From assembly GCF_000972495.1 (NCBI RefSeq), contig NZ_LATM01000012.1, forward strand, positions 86,297-150,296: a stretch of DNA of 64,000 nt, written 5' to 3'. Positions 17,619-25,726 of the stretch are shown here, in pieces. Below the pieces are notes generated by a model. It ran no database searches and was not told the DNA's origin. It saw nothing but the letters and a program-made list of their open reading frames with translations. Every line of letters starts with the position of its first letter. Position 1 is the first letter of the stretch. Both the position numbers and the translations under genes were made by a program. Source of the stretch: Hymenobacter terrenus. Lineage in GTDB: Bacteria > Bacteroidota > Bacteroidia > Cytophagales > Hymenobacteraceae.

Positions 17619-17849
17619 TGAAGCGTTTAGCCCCCCTTTGGTCGTTATGCTGCGCTTTTCGAAGCAGGACACGAAATCGGATTTCTAACTAGGTTTAGCA
17701 GCCGGGGATAAAATTATTTAGGCCTTCGCAGGCCACCTGCCGGGTTCTGGTGGTCTTTGAGCGAAAAAGCAGACCACGTAGCAACTCTCCCAACCGCTTT
17801 CCGTACTTCGCCGCTTCTACCTTCTCGCGCTTGGCGCGTATACTCCGCT

Positions 17850-19049
17850 ATGAGACCTTCTACCGCCTACCACTCTCTCAAAACGGAATTGCGCTCGGTG
17901 CGGGCGGAACTAGAATGGATGCGGACCGAACGCGTCGACAAGGCAGAGCATCAGGCACTGGCCGACCGCTACGCGGATAGCCAGGACCGGTTTCGGACGG
18001 TGTTTGAGAACTCCCCGCTCGGGCAGAAAATCATTACCCCGGACCTGGTTATCCGGCAAGCCAACCGGGCCGTACTGGACATGCTCGGCTGTGCAGAATT
18101 GGAAGACGTGGTCGGCCATAAAATTCAGGAGTTTGCGCACCCGGACCACCAGGAGGACTGGCGCTTTTTGCAGGAGCGGCTCTGGGCCCACAAGCTGCCG
18201 CATTTCACCCTCGAAACCTGTCTGGTGCGTATCGACGGGTCCTCGTTCTGGTGCCAGGTCACGTCGATGCGCTTTCCCGACAATGGCGAAGAACTCGGCT
18301 TCACGCAGCTGGAGGACATCAGCGACCGCAAAGCGCTGGAACTGTCGGTCAAGAGCATCTACGACGCCCAGGAAACCATCATGCACCTCGTCAGCCATGA
18401 CCTGAAGACGCCCATTGCCCATATTCAGCTGCTCACGGACTTACTCCAGCGTCAGATAGACGCGGCTCGGCTGGCGACGGACGACGCCCCGGATACGGTC
18501 CGGTACCTGGCCCTCATCCGCCAGGCGTGCGCCGACGCTTACAAGCTGCTCCAGGACGTGCTGCTGCTGGGCTCGCTCGACGCCCGGGACGTCAAAAAGC
18601 GGCCCACCGACCTAAGCGCCTTGCTGGTGAGCCGGCTGGCGACCCACCAGCTGGCCGCGCAGGAAAAGGGCCTCGCGCTGGTGCTGGACCTACCGGCACA
18701 GGCCCTGCGCGCCAACCTGCACGCCGACACCTTCGGGCGGGTGGTGGACAACCTGGTGAGCAACGCCCTGAAGTTTACGCCGGCCGGCGGGCGGGTGACC
18801 GTGGGGCTGCAGGAGTGTCCCGGCTGCGTGTTGCTGACGGTGCGCGACACGGGCATTGGCATTCCCGAGGCGCTGCAAGCCGACCTGTTTGAGAAGTTCA
18901 GCACCTCGGCCCGGTCCGGCGTGGGCGGCGAGGCCAGCACGGGGCTGGGCTTATTCATCACCCGGCAGATTGTGCAGCTGCACCGCGGCAAGCTGTGGGT
19001 GGAAAGCCGGGAGGGCGAGGGCTCCTGCTTTTTTGTGAAGCTGCATTGA
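17850..19049 (+). CDS. PAS-domain sensor histidine kinase
   Basis: 399 residues from the ATG at 17850 (a TTG at 17757 would add 31 residues). A short N-terminal helix (HSLKTELRSVRAELEWMRTE) leads into a PAS domain: FRTVFENSPLGQKIITPDLVI, then LGFTQLEDISDRKALE. The HisKA box is IMHLVSHDLKTPIAHIQLL, with the phosphorylated His in SHDLKTP. The HATPase domain has N box NLVSNALKFTP, G1 DTGIGIP and G2 STGLGLFI. No transmembrane segment is seen, so it is a soluble sensor. No response regulator is adjacent, so it is an orphan kinase here. Confidence 0.9.
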   Translation: MRPSTAYHSLKTELRSVRAELEWMRTERVDKAEHQALADRYADSQDRFRTVFENSPLGQKIITPDLVIRQANRAVLDMLGCAELEDVVGHKIQEFAHPDHQEDWRFLQERLWAHKLPHFTLETCLVRIDGSSFWCQVTSMRFPDNGEELGFTQLEDISDRKALELSVKSIYDAQETIMHLVSHDLKTPIAHIQLLTDLLQRQIDAARLATDDAPDTVRYLALIRQACADAYKLLQDVLLLGSLDARDVKKRPTDLSALLVSRLATHQLAAQEKGLALVLDLPAQALRANLHADTFGRVVDNLVSNALKFTPAGGRVTVGLQECPGCVLLTVRDTGIGIPEALQADLFEKFSTSARSGVGGEASTGLGLFITRQIVQLHRGKLWVESREGEGSCFFVKLH

Positions 19050-19123
19050 GCCGCCCGCCCTTGCAACGGCGAAGGCCTACTGTAACTTCATTTCAGTTGT
19101 TATAAAAAGGCCAATTGGCCTAA

Positions 19124-19834
19124 CTAATTCAGCGCCTGCATCACCTCCGTCGCGGCTTCAAGTGGCAGCAGGTGCCCGGCGCCGGGCACCACCGTGAACG
19201 GCGTGCCAGCCGGCAGCAGCGGCAGGGTTAGCTCGCGTTGCGTTACGGGCGTAATGGCCACGTCGCCCTCCCCCACCAGCAGGTGGCAGGGCACCTTCAG
19301 CGCGACCATTAGCTCCGCAATGCTTTCCCGCGAGCCTTTTCGCAGCCAGCTGGCCCAAGCTGCTGGGCTGCTGCGGAGGTTGTCGGCAATGACGTTGGCG
19401 CGCACCGTTGCCGATAGCGGCCGCCGGGTGATTTTGCCGAAGGTCTTTTCGGCTTCCTCCGGTTTGCCGTGGGCTGCCAACAACGCGGCCCGGTCATCAT
19501 CGGAAATGGGCTCACCCGCCGGCGGAGAAGGTGAGAGCAGCACCAAGCGGCGCAAACGGGCGGGGTGCCGAGCAGCCAGGGCCAACGCCATTTTGCCACT
19601 CATGCTGTGCCCAACCAAGGTAAAGTCGCTTACGCTGTTTTGCCGCAGATATTCCGCTATCCAATCAGCGTAGGCGCGCACCGAATAGTCGAACCCCACC
19701 GGCACCGCCTGCTGACCAAACCCGGGCAGGTCCGGCGACAGCAGAGCCACATTGGGCCGCAGCAAGGAACGCAGAACATCGTATTCGCGGCCGGCACTGG
19801 CCCAGCAGTGCAACGCAAGAATGGTGTGAGCCAT
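19124..19834 (-). CDS. Cytoplasmic alpha/beta hydrolase
   Basis: 236 residues, no signal peptide. Core motifs are LALHCWASAGREYDVL (oxyanion region), DLPGFG, nucleophile elbow GHSMSG with Ser77, and a catalytic His in VVPGAGHLLPLEA near the C-terminus. This is a typical compact carboxylesterase/haloperoxidase-like fold; the substrate is unknown. It converges on the histidine kinase gene. A degraded copy of its 3' end appears upstream at about 19930-20039. Confidence 0.85.
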   Translation of the reverse strand: MAHTILALHCWASAGREYDVLRSLLRPNVALLSPDLPGFGQQAVPVGFDYSVRAYADWIAEYLRQNSVSDFTLVGHSMSGKMALALAARHPARLRRLVLLSPSPPAGEPISDDDRAALLAAHGKPEEAEKTFGKITRRPLSATVRANVIADNLRSSPAAWASWLRKGSRESIAELMVALKVPCHLLVGEGDVAITPVTQRELTLPLLPAGTPFTVVPGAGHLLPLEAATEVMQALN

Positions 19835-19929
19835 AACATAAAATAGGTGAATGCTTGCTTACGGATAGCCCGCCCGTAGCGCCGTAAACTGGTCTCGATT
19901 CTACGCACTTACCCAAAGACCACAGGCGG

Positions 19930-20039
19930 CCTTGAGCATGGATACTCACCCGTCCCGCCAGCGCGGCTTCGACTAGGACCAAGTGCCCGGCACCGGACGC
20001 CACCGTGAATAGCATGCAGCAGGGTTGCGCTTCAGACAT
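19930..20039 (-). pseudogene. Fragment resembling the hydrolase C-terminus
   Basis: On the minus strand, LFTVASGAGHLVLVEAALAG resembles FTVVPGAGHLLPLEAATEV at the end of the neighbouring hydrolase. The DNA also matches in blocks (CGCGGCTTC, GTGCCCGGC, CACCGTGAA). It is too short to be a gene and looks like the remnant of a second hydrolase. Confidence 0.4.
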
Positions 20040-20087
20040 AGTAGGCTCGGCTAAAGCATCGCATTGTCAGGACCAATAAAAATTTGA

Positions 20088-20177
20088 TGTATGTTATTTT
20101 CACAAAATCAAAAAATACCACACACAATCACATAAAAAAGTGTGTGGTATTTTTTGATTTTGTGAAAATAACATACA
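20088..20177. promoter_or_regulatory. Giant palindrome: two inverted operator-like dyads
   Basis: The arms at 20088-20125 and 20140-20177 are perfect 38-bp inverted copies around a 14-base loop. Each arm is itself a dyad: TGTATGTTATTTT at one end and AAAATACCACACA at the other, 11 of 13 positions paired. Over 37 bases an arm matches the 24380-24416 site at 31 positions. I infer two operator copies for the HTH protein at 23797. A cruciform or a strong RNA hairpin is also possible. It marks the left end of island A/B. Confidence 0.65.
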
Positions 20178-20282
20178 CTTTTTAGTCGCAAGGGTATTTA
20201 ATAAGTGCCGCGAACCCGCCTTAGATTTCCTGGTGCGGTTCTGGCCAAAGACCAATCAATAGTTCAGCACCAGTCGGACAAC

Positions 20283-20324
20283 AAAAAGCCGCCCGTCGCT
20301 ACATGCGGCGGGCGGCTTTTTGCT
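20283..20324. terminator. Bidirectional rho-independent terminator
   Basis: AAAAAGCCGCCCG and CGGGCGGCTTTTT form the stem, extended by CGC/GCG near the loop. A and T runs on both sides suit termination from either direction. It follows the minus-strand gene ending at 20335. Confidence 0.8.
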
Positions 20325-20334
20325 GATACTGTTC

Positions 20335-20748
20335 CTAGGCCGAGAGGGTGGCCCGGTGGGGAGCAATGCCGTCTCTAATTGCCGTTAGGGTGGCTACCTG
20401 GCTGGCAATCTGCTCAGCGTCTACTTCGCCCAGGAAGCGCACCACACCCGTGGTCAGGCGCTTGCGCTTGGTGAGGGTCGTGCGCCGCACCTGCAGGGCC
20501 GCTAGTTCGTCGGTGGCTTCTTCCCGGGTTTGCGCATCAATGCTCGCCACGCCCAGCAGGGCCGTGTTCGACGCGATTTTGCTGTCCACCTTCGCCAGCT
20601 CAGAGCTGGTGCTGGCCTTCGAGCGGTCGGCCCGCTCGAAGGCCAAGTCAAGGGAGGCGTCGCGGACGGTGAAGGTTTTCAGCTCGAAGTCGAGTTCTTC
20701 CTTGGCCTCGTCGCATTCGGCCCAGGTGGTGGGAGAGGAATAATCCAT
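20335..20748 (-). CDS. 137-residue helical protein of island A
   Basis: Starts at the ATG at 20748; longer in-frame extensions run into AT-rich promoter DNA. Almost entirely helical and charged, with heptad-like Leu/Ala spacing (ELAKVDSKIASNTALL, then ATDELAALQVRRTTLTKRKRL), which suggests a coiled coil. No known domain recognised. It has the same length as the minus-strand protein at 44245-44658 and a similar build: an AEC/WAEC motif near residue 10-15, a mid-protein helical pair, and endings PHRATLSA versus NHRDVLSS. Both lie opposite a type VI effector gene, so a role in that cassette (chaperone, adaptor or regulator) is an inference. Confidence 0.7.
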   Translation of the reverse strand: MDYSSPTTWAECDEAKEELDFELKTFTVRDASLDLAFERADRSKASTSSELAKVDSKIASNTALLGVASIDAQTREEATDELAALQVRRTTLTKRKRLTTGVVRFLGEVDAEQIASQVATLTAIRDGIAPHRATLSA

Positions 20749-20875
20749 AGGGGTTGAGAAAAAAGGGAAATGGTTAAATTTATTTTTCAAATATAATAGA
20801 ATAACATTAAATAAAAGCACCGGGGCTTTGTGCCGTTACTTTGTGGCCTTACCCCGTTCTACTGCCTACTACCAC
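20749..20875. promoter_or_regulatory. Divergent promoter region of island A
   Basis: This AT-rich 127-bp spacer separates the helical protein gene (minus) from the PAAR-like gene (plus). On the minus strand TATATTTG (20795 to 20788) matches the -7 consensus TAnnTTTG, 40 bases before the start at 20748. On the plus strand TTACTTTG at 20836-20843 is a one-mismatch version. Confidence 0.5.
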
Positions 20876-21255
20876 ATGCTCCCTGCTACCGACACCGATT
20901 CCGCTACCGACGAATCCTCCGGCCCCCAACACGCCTACATATGCGCCGGCGCACTGCTCCGCTGCGACAAAGGCACCCTGCCGAGTCAGAGTTGGTCATC
21001 CCGGTCCGCTCCGTTTCCATCGGGGGCCCGCCGATGGCTAACGCCAACGACAAAGACCCGTTGGTCAACCAGCTCCACTTTGGCGTGTGCAGCCTCACCC
21101 AAAAGCCCTGCTTGCTCACCTGCCACCCCGGGCGCTGGCTCCAAGTGAAGCTCGATGTAGAGGTAGCGGGGGCCCCGGCCCTCCTCGAGTGCTCCAAACT
21201 GCCCTGCGCCCTGGGTGGAACCATTCGTTTTGTTCAACCTGGTCAGCTTGCTTAA
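20876..21255 (+). pseudogene. PAAR-like DUF4280 protein, frameshifted
   Basis: PAAR-like (DUF4280) spike-tip protein of the kind encoded next to type VI effectors in Bacteroidota. The N-terminal part from the ATG at 20876 reads HAYICAGALLRCDKGTLPS; the rest reads SELVIPVRSVSIGGPPMANANDKD, then PLVNQLHFGVCSL, and finally LLECSKLPCALGGTIRFVQPGQLA in the frame one base earlier. The two parts join near 20986, consistent with one missing base. No slippery heptamer or homopolymer is seen there, so mutation or sequence error is likelier than programmed shifting. The stop at 21253-21255 is followed after two bases by the ATG of the effector gene, which indicates an operon. Confidence 0.75.
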
Positions 21256-21257
21256 GG

Positions 21258-22969
21258 ATGGTAACCACTGGCGCCCGCGCTCCCCGAGACACCCACCCCA
21301 TCGCCCTGCCCAATGTCGCCTACTGGGTGCAGTTCCGGCGCGGGGCCAAGTACCAGGGCGAATACGGCTTTGATTGGGTGGAATGGACCCGCAATTCGGC
21401 CAATAACGCGGCCACGGACTTTGACGACCTGGTGTCCGTCGCGGGAACAGCCATTGGCAACTTCGTGGAATGCTTCGACCCGGGCATCCCGGGTATTCCC
21501 GCCCAACCGGGCACCCCCGGCACGCCGCTCCCGGCCGCTGCCCCACCGGCCGCCCCGCCGGAAGCCCCGCTCCAGCCCATTACGATGGCTTCCTCGCTGC
21601 CCCCGCCCCCGCCGCTGCCGACGACCCTGCCCGTCCGGCTAAACCGGGCATCCCCCCCCGCTACGCACCCGTTACCGGACTCTACAAGCAGTACTATCAC
21701 CAGGAGCTGCACAAGGGCTACTATAAGCGCCAAGTGCAGAGCAACGACTACTACGTGCCTTGGTGCTCCCTGCGACCCCACCAAACCATCCACCTCAAGC
21801 TGGAAGTAACATTTCTCAACAGCAACGCGGTGCAGCCCACCAACTGGTTCACCGTGCTGCCCGATGCCAACTACCTGGTGACCATCAACGGCCAGCCCAA
21901 CACCGGGCCCATGCACCTGGTCCCGGTAGACAAGCAGGTGCTCGACGTGACCATTGAGTGCCTGCATCCGGCCCCCGAAACGAGCCTCAAGATAGTCGAT
22001 GAGCTGGGGGCCGCCGTGGGCGAGTTGACGTTGGCCGAAAACCAGTTCGCGTATGAACTGCCGGTGCGGGTGGTCTACCTGCTACTGGGCCGGCCCATGA
22101 ATCCGAAGGACCCGTTGGGAGCGACCCCGCCGCGCCCGCTCTACGCCGCGAGCCCGCACGCGCAGGCCACGCTGCAAAAGGGTTTTGAAGCCCTCGACTT
22201 CCTTAACTACGTTAACACCCACACGCTCAACCAGGCCCTGATTACCTGCGTCGTCACCGCCCCCAAGCCCCCCCTGACCCCACCCACTACCAAGCTGGCC
22301 CCCGCCTACCAGGTACTGCTGGATGAGGACCAGCTCAAGAAGGATGGGATAGTACTCGGGGGCCTGCTCCAAGGCGGCGCCAACGCAACCACCTACTGCG
22401 AAAAGGTGGCCAACGCCACGCCCGGCGTAGGCCCGTTTGCGGGCCTGACTATTTTCGTGCACGAGTTGGACGTGCCCCCGCCCGCACCGGGCGCAGTAAC
22501 GAATGCGGCGGGAACTATCTTTCCCGTCGAGGCCAAAACGCTTATTATCTACCGCACGGGCCTAAGCACGGGCTCCCAACGCACCATTGCCCACGAGCTG
22601 GGCCACGTGCTGGGTCTAACCCACTCCTTCCTAGACACGAACGATGCAGATGCAACAGCGTATGGAAAGACCATTGATAATCTACAAGGACAACTCATAG
22701 ATGCGCGAAAGTCCTTAGCAACTGCAACTCAGGCCTCAGCTATTCAACAATTTCAACAAGAGGTCAAGGCGCTGACTAATGCAATTGCTCGGCTGAATAC
22801 TAGTCTAGACGTTTATCGACAGAACGCCTTCAAATTCAGGAAGTCTTCCACAGAAAATATGATGGATTATGAACCAGGCACCATCCGGCTGTCCTACTGG
22901 CAGTGGCAATGGCGGCTGATGCAGGCGGACGTGGCCAACTACTACGGTACCAAAAACGCCGCCAAATGA
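21258..22969 (+). CDS. Type VI-associated metalloprotease effector, frame broken at C8
   Basis: The N-terminal part from the ATG at 21258 reads VAYWVQFRRGAKYQGEYGFDW, a motif I associate with PAAR-linked effectors, then a Pro/Ala-rich linker. Near a C8 run (21652-21659) the reading must move back one base to continue as KPGIPPRYAPVTGLYKQYY to the stop at 22969. The second part has a beta-rich domain and a C-terminal zinc protease with HELGHVLGLTH (codons from 22592), a full HExxHxxGxxH metzincin motif, and a candidate Met-turn at MMDYE (22859). Between them lies an AT-richer, coiled-coil-like insertion of about 75 residues. A protease toxin delivered by a type VI-like needle is inferred from the PAAR-like gene 2 bp upstream and the lipoprotein gene downstream. 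Confidence 0.75.
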
Positions 22970-23513
22970 GGAAGTGCTTCGTATTCGCCCGGAAGAACCT
23001 GCTTATGTGTCTTTTAGTGACCGGGTGTGCCCGCTCGTTTCAAGCCCCCCCTCCCCTGATTGGCGTTCACGTAGCCCTGGCATGGCAGAACTTATAGACA
23101 CTAACATTAAGCTCCATCTTTACGACTCCGTAGAGGTCTACCAACGCGATGGTTTGTACTACGGCTTGCGTCGTAATCATGGTCCTTACGTCTACAGCCC
23201 TGAAGAAGCCAAAGAACGTTTATTAGACAGTACTGTATATATCACAACCCCTACCCACAATTACCGATGGCATTTTAATGCTGGCCACCCAGATGGAAGT
23301 TGGTCTTACAACAGCCGGATTAACCCAACGCTGTTCTTCATCGAAACCTATCGCAAAGGGGAGTTGCTAAAGCGCGAAAAGTTTAAGGATGGCCCGCCGC
23401 CCTATTTTGTCGAAATCTACCGCGATGGGCAGCTGATTGAAAAAAAGGAGTGGACAATCCAGGCAAAAAGTAGCTGTTTCTCGAACGCATTAGGCAGCAA
23501 AAGTGTGAAATGA
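22966..23513 (+). CDS. Lipoprotein, candidate immunity protein, frame broken at C7
   Basis: The ATG at 22966 overlaps the effector's TGA stop (ATGA). The first frame encodes a lipoprotein signal: MRKC.., hydrophobic LLMCLL and lipobox LVTGC. After a C7 run at 23045-23051 the sequence makes sense only one base back, as SPDWRSRSPGMAELIDTN, and runs to 23513. The mature part has repeating YRKGELLKREKFKDG and YRDGQLIEKKEWT units that resemble MORN-like strands. A membrane-anchored periplasmic partner directly behind a protease toxin fits an immunity protein. That role is inferred from position, not from a known family. An uncorrected alternative would be a soluble protein from 22974 or 23082. Confidence 0.6.
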
Positions 23514-23796
23514 ACTCGTTGATGCCTCTTTCATTTCCTTAGCGGGAATTTCTGTTCCTGGGCTAGTGCGACTCCTAACAACGGCTGTTAAGCAGTGGTT
23601 GGCAGGTTGTAACGCGAAACTCCACCTTCACCACGCCTGACGTGACCATCCGGAAGGAATACCACTTAGGTAAGCGGTTGAGCCGAAAAACGGGGCCGCC
23701 ATACCCCGATGCTAAATAGCGAATGACCGTCGCGCCCGTCATGCCGCGACTAGCATTACTCTACTTCATCAATATCCTGACTACCGTAGTGTCGCC
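23514..23796. other. Gap with a possible small gene remnant
   Basis: No intact gene in 283 bp. On the plus strand an open stretch ending at a TAG near 23717 reads VVTRNSTFTTPDVTIRKEYH, then LGKRLSRKTGPPYPDAK. It looks protein-like but has no start; it may be a second immunity-like remnant. Confidence 0.3.
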
Positions 23797-24366
23797 TTAG
23801 CCCGGCAGCGCCACGGCCAGGGCAGCGGCCTCCGCTTCGAGGGCGACGACCCGCGCCCGAAGCAAGTGCCAGCGCGTGGCGGCCTCAGCGGATAGCGGCC
23901 GGGCCTGCCGGTGAAGCCAGTCGGCCCGCCAAGCCGCGCGGGCTGTGGCATTATCGGCGGCGATGTTGGGCGAGTCCGGAGCCTCAAGCAGCGCGGGCAG
24001 GGCCTGGGCCCACCGCTCGGCCCGGTGGGCCTGCTGCGCAAGCGGCGCGGCCTGCGCCCTCAGCCGGGCCGCTTGCTTAAGGCACACCCGGCGGCGAAAA
24101 TCCAGTGTGCCCGCATCCGGGTCCGGAGCGCTAGGCGGGAGCACTTCCGCCGCTACCTCCGGGGCCGGTGGGGCGGCTGGCAATTGTGTCGCCAATGGGA
24201 GCAGCGTTTGGAGGACATCGGCGGAGAGGGAGCGTCGGCCATTTTCCAGGGCTTGCACCAGCGCGGGACTGACACCCAGGTAAAGCGCGAGTTCCTGTTG
24301 GTGCAAGCCGAACCACGCCCGCACGCGGGCTACCAGCGAAAGAGAGGGGACAGCACGACGGGGCAT
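23797..24366 (-). CDS. XRE-like HTH protein with Ala-rich helical tail
   Basis: 189 residues. An N-terminal helix-turn-helix of the XRE/Cro type is visible at about residues 10-50: VRAWFGLHQQELALYLGVSPALVQALENGRRSLS. The rest is Ala/Arg-rich and helical (AARLRAQAAPLAQQAHRAERWAQAL). The HTH protein of island C has the same build, with matching FGL.Q..L...LG.S and GRR.L positions and a similar AERR/WA.ALP stretch. The start lies 13 bp from a perfect dyad at 24380-24416, so autoregulation is likely. A larger, related palindrome sits at 20088. I infer that it controls the effector cassette; no effector of its own is fused here. Confidence 0.75.
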   Translation of the reverse strand: MPRRAVPSLSLVARVRAWFGLHQQELALYLGVSPALVQALENGRRSLSADVLQTLLPLATQLPAAPPAPEVAAEVLPPSAPDPDAGTLDFRRRVCLKQAARLRAQAAPLAQQAHRAERWAQALPALLEAPDSPNIAADNATARAAWRADWLHRQARPLSAEAATRWHLLRARVVALEAEAAALAVALPG

Positions 24367-24379
24367 AGCAGCCTAATTG

Positions 24380-24416
24380 TGTATGGTATTTTTATGAAAT
24401 CCAAAAATACCATACA
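24380..24416. promoter_or_regulatory. Operator-like dyad upstream of the HTH gene
   Basis: TGTATGGTATTTTT and AAAAATACCATACA are perfect 14-bp inverted arms with a 9-base centre. The site begins 13 bp upstream of the HTH gene's start, a usual place for a self-repressing operator. It matches each arm of the giant palindrome at 20088-20177 in 31 of 37 positions. Confidence 0.7.
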
Positions 24417-24703
24417 TCTCATCCAAAAAAAGAATGGCCGCCTGATAAGCGCCGGAAAGCTCCCCTATTACTTGGGATAATGCTACTTACTACAAAGCTG
24501 TTCCTGCAGCGACGTAGCCACTGTCTTCGTGATAAAAGGCTGAAAAATGTGAGCCAATAAAAGGCTACCGCAATCCGCGCCGGAAAAGCTACCGTAGGTG
24601 CTTGCCTTGCTACCTGGTAGCGTTGCTATCAATCATCGAATTTTCAATCATAGAATTTCCTTTATTCCCCGCTAGCTACTATTTCCGTCCACCTTTTTGG
24701 CTC

Positions 24704-24747
24704 AAAGCACCTGCTGCCTCTTGATGAGAGGGGGAAGCAGGTGCTTT
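24704..24747. terminator. Stem-loop upstream of the sigma factor gene
   Basis: AAAGCACCTGCT and AGCAGGTGCTTT form a perfect 12-bp stem. It ends only 13 bases before the sigma factor start, so it may act as a leader structure or attenuator and not as a plain terminator. Confidence 0.45.
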
Positions 24748-24760
24748 CGCCTATTCGTCT

Positions 24761-25315
24761 ATGAAGTCAACTCCGGCGTTTCTTACCGCGACGGATGAAG
24801 CGGCGCTTGTGCAGCGCCTGCTAGCCCGCGACGAACAAGCCTTGAGCGTAGTGCATGACCGGTACGCCAGGAGCCTGTTCACTGTAATTTTCCGCCTCGT
24901 GCGCGATGAGTCATTGGCCCAGGATGTGCTTCAGGAAGGCTTGCTGAAAGTCTGGTTGAGCATTACCAGCTACGATGTTACGCGTGGGCGTCTCTTCACC
25001 TGGATGGTGCGGGTGTGCTGCAACCAGGCTATTGATGCGCTGCGTAGCCCGCGCCACAAGTTCCACCGCAGCAACCAGTCGCTGGAAGCTGGCAGCGCCT
25101 GGCAGGCCGCCGCCCCATCCAGTTTCAACCCCGAACATATTGGGCTGCGCGAACTTACGCTGCGCCTCAAGCCCCGACAGCGCGAAGTCATCGAATTGAT
25201 TTATTTTGGCGGCTGTACCCAGGCCGAAGCAGCCGAGCAGCTCGGCATCCCGCTCCCTACTGTGAAAACCCGCACGCGGGCAGCCCTGCAAGCCTTGTCT
25301 CAGCTAGCCCACTGA
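24761..25315 (+). CDS. ECF-type RNA polymerase sigma factor
   Basis: 184 residues. Region 2 is visible as LARDEQALSVVHDRYARSLFTVIFRLVRDESLAQDVLQEGLLKVW, followed by FTWMVRVCCNQAIDALR. Region 4 is LTLRLKPRQREVIELIYFGGCTQAEAAEQLGIPLPTVKTRTRAALQAL, with the HTH recognition helix near the end. Such proteins redirect RNA polymerase in response to envelope or other stress. No anti-sigma factor gene is next to it; instead a DUF1801 protein follows after 22 bp. The pairing could be an operon. Confidence 0.93.
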   Translation: MKSTPAFLTATDEAALVQRLLARDEQALSVVHDRYARSLFTVIFRLVRDESLAQDVLQEGLLKVWLSITSYDVTRGRLFTWMVRVCCNQAIDALRSPRHKFHRSNQSLEAGSAWQAAAPSSFNPEHIGLRELTLRLKPRQREVIELIYFGGCTQAEAAEQLGIPLPTVKTRTRAALQALSQLAH

Positions 25316-25337
25316 ATCCTACTTGCCCGCTCTCACC

Positions 25338-25721
25338 ATGAACTACGCGGTAGAAAACTTCATTGATGATTTGCCCGCCCCGTTTCAGGTTCTCACCCGC
25401 CGCCTGCAGGCGCTTTTGCTAAGCCTGGACCCGGCCATGGTAGAGAGCTTCAAATGGCAGGTGCCGTTCTACAGCTACCAAGGGCTGCTCTGCTACCTCA
25501 ATCCGCAATTGAAAAAGGGGCACGTCGCGCTTGGCTTTGTGCACGGCACCCGCCTTCCCGACCCCACAGGCTTGCTCACGGGAACGGGTAAGGCCATCCG
25601 CCACGTGCTCGTGCGCACCGAGGCCGACATATTTCAGCCGGCCGTGCTGGACCTGCTCCAGGCTGCGCTGGCAGCTAACCGGGAAGCGGGGAGGCAGAGA
25701 CCCAGTAATTCTCCCCGATGA
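25338..25721 (+). CDS. DUF1801-type small protein
   Basis: 127 residues from the ATG at 25338. Motifs typical of the DUF1801 (YdhG-like) family: FIDDLPAPFQVLTRRLQALL, ESFKWQVPFYSYQGLLCYLN and KKGHVALGFVHGTRL. These small alpha/beta proteins have no settled biochemical role. It starts 22 bp after the sigma factor gene and is probably cotranscribed with it. It converges with the flavoprotein gene, with 5 bp between the stops. Confidence 0.8.
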   Translation: MNYAVENFIDDLPAPFQVLTRRLQALLLSLDPAMVESFKWQVPFYSYQGLLCYLNPQLKKGHVALGFVHGTRLPDPTGLLTGTGKAIRHVLVRTEADIFQPAVLDLLQAALAANREAGRQRPSNSPR

Positions 25722-25726
25722 AGCCT

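Larger units (their letters stand above)
24367..24760. other. Intergenic region with operator and hairpin
   Basis: No gene is supported in this 394-bp region. It holds the operator-like dyad at 24380-24416 and a stem-loop at 24704-24747. Confidence 0.5.

Noticed and set aside
20960..21000. Programmed -1 frameshift in the PAAR-like gene
   Set aside because: No X XXY YYZ slippery heptamer or following stem is visible at the junction; a lost base is simpler.
24394..24480. 28-residue plus-strand frame starting inside the operator-like dyad
   Set aside because: Too short, begins inside a regulatory palindrome, and shows no family feature; leader peptide not excluded but unsupported.
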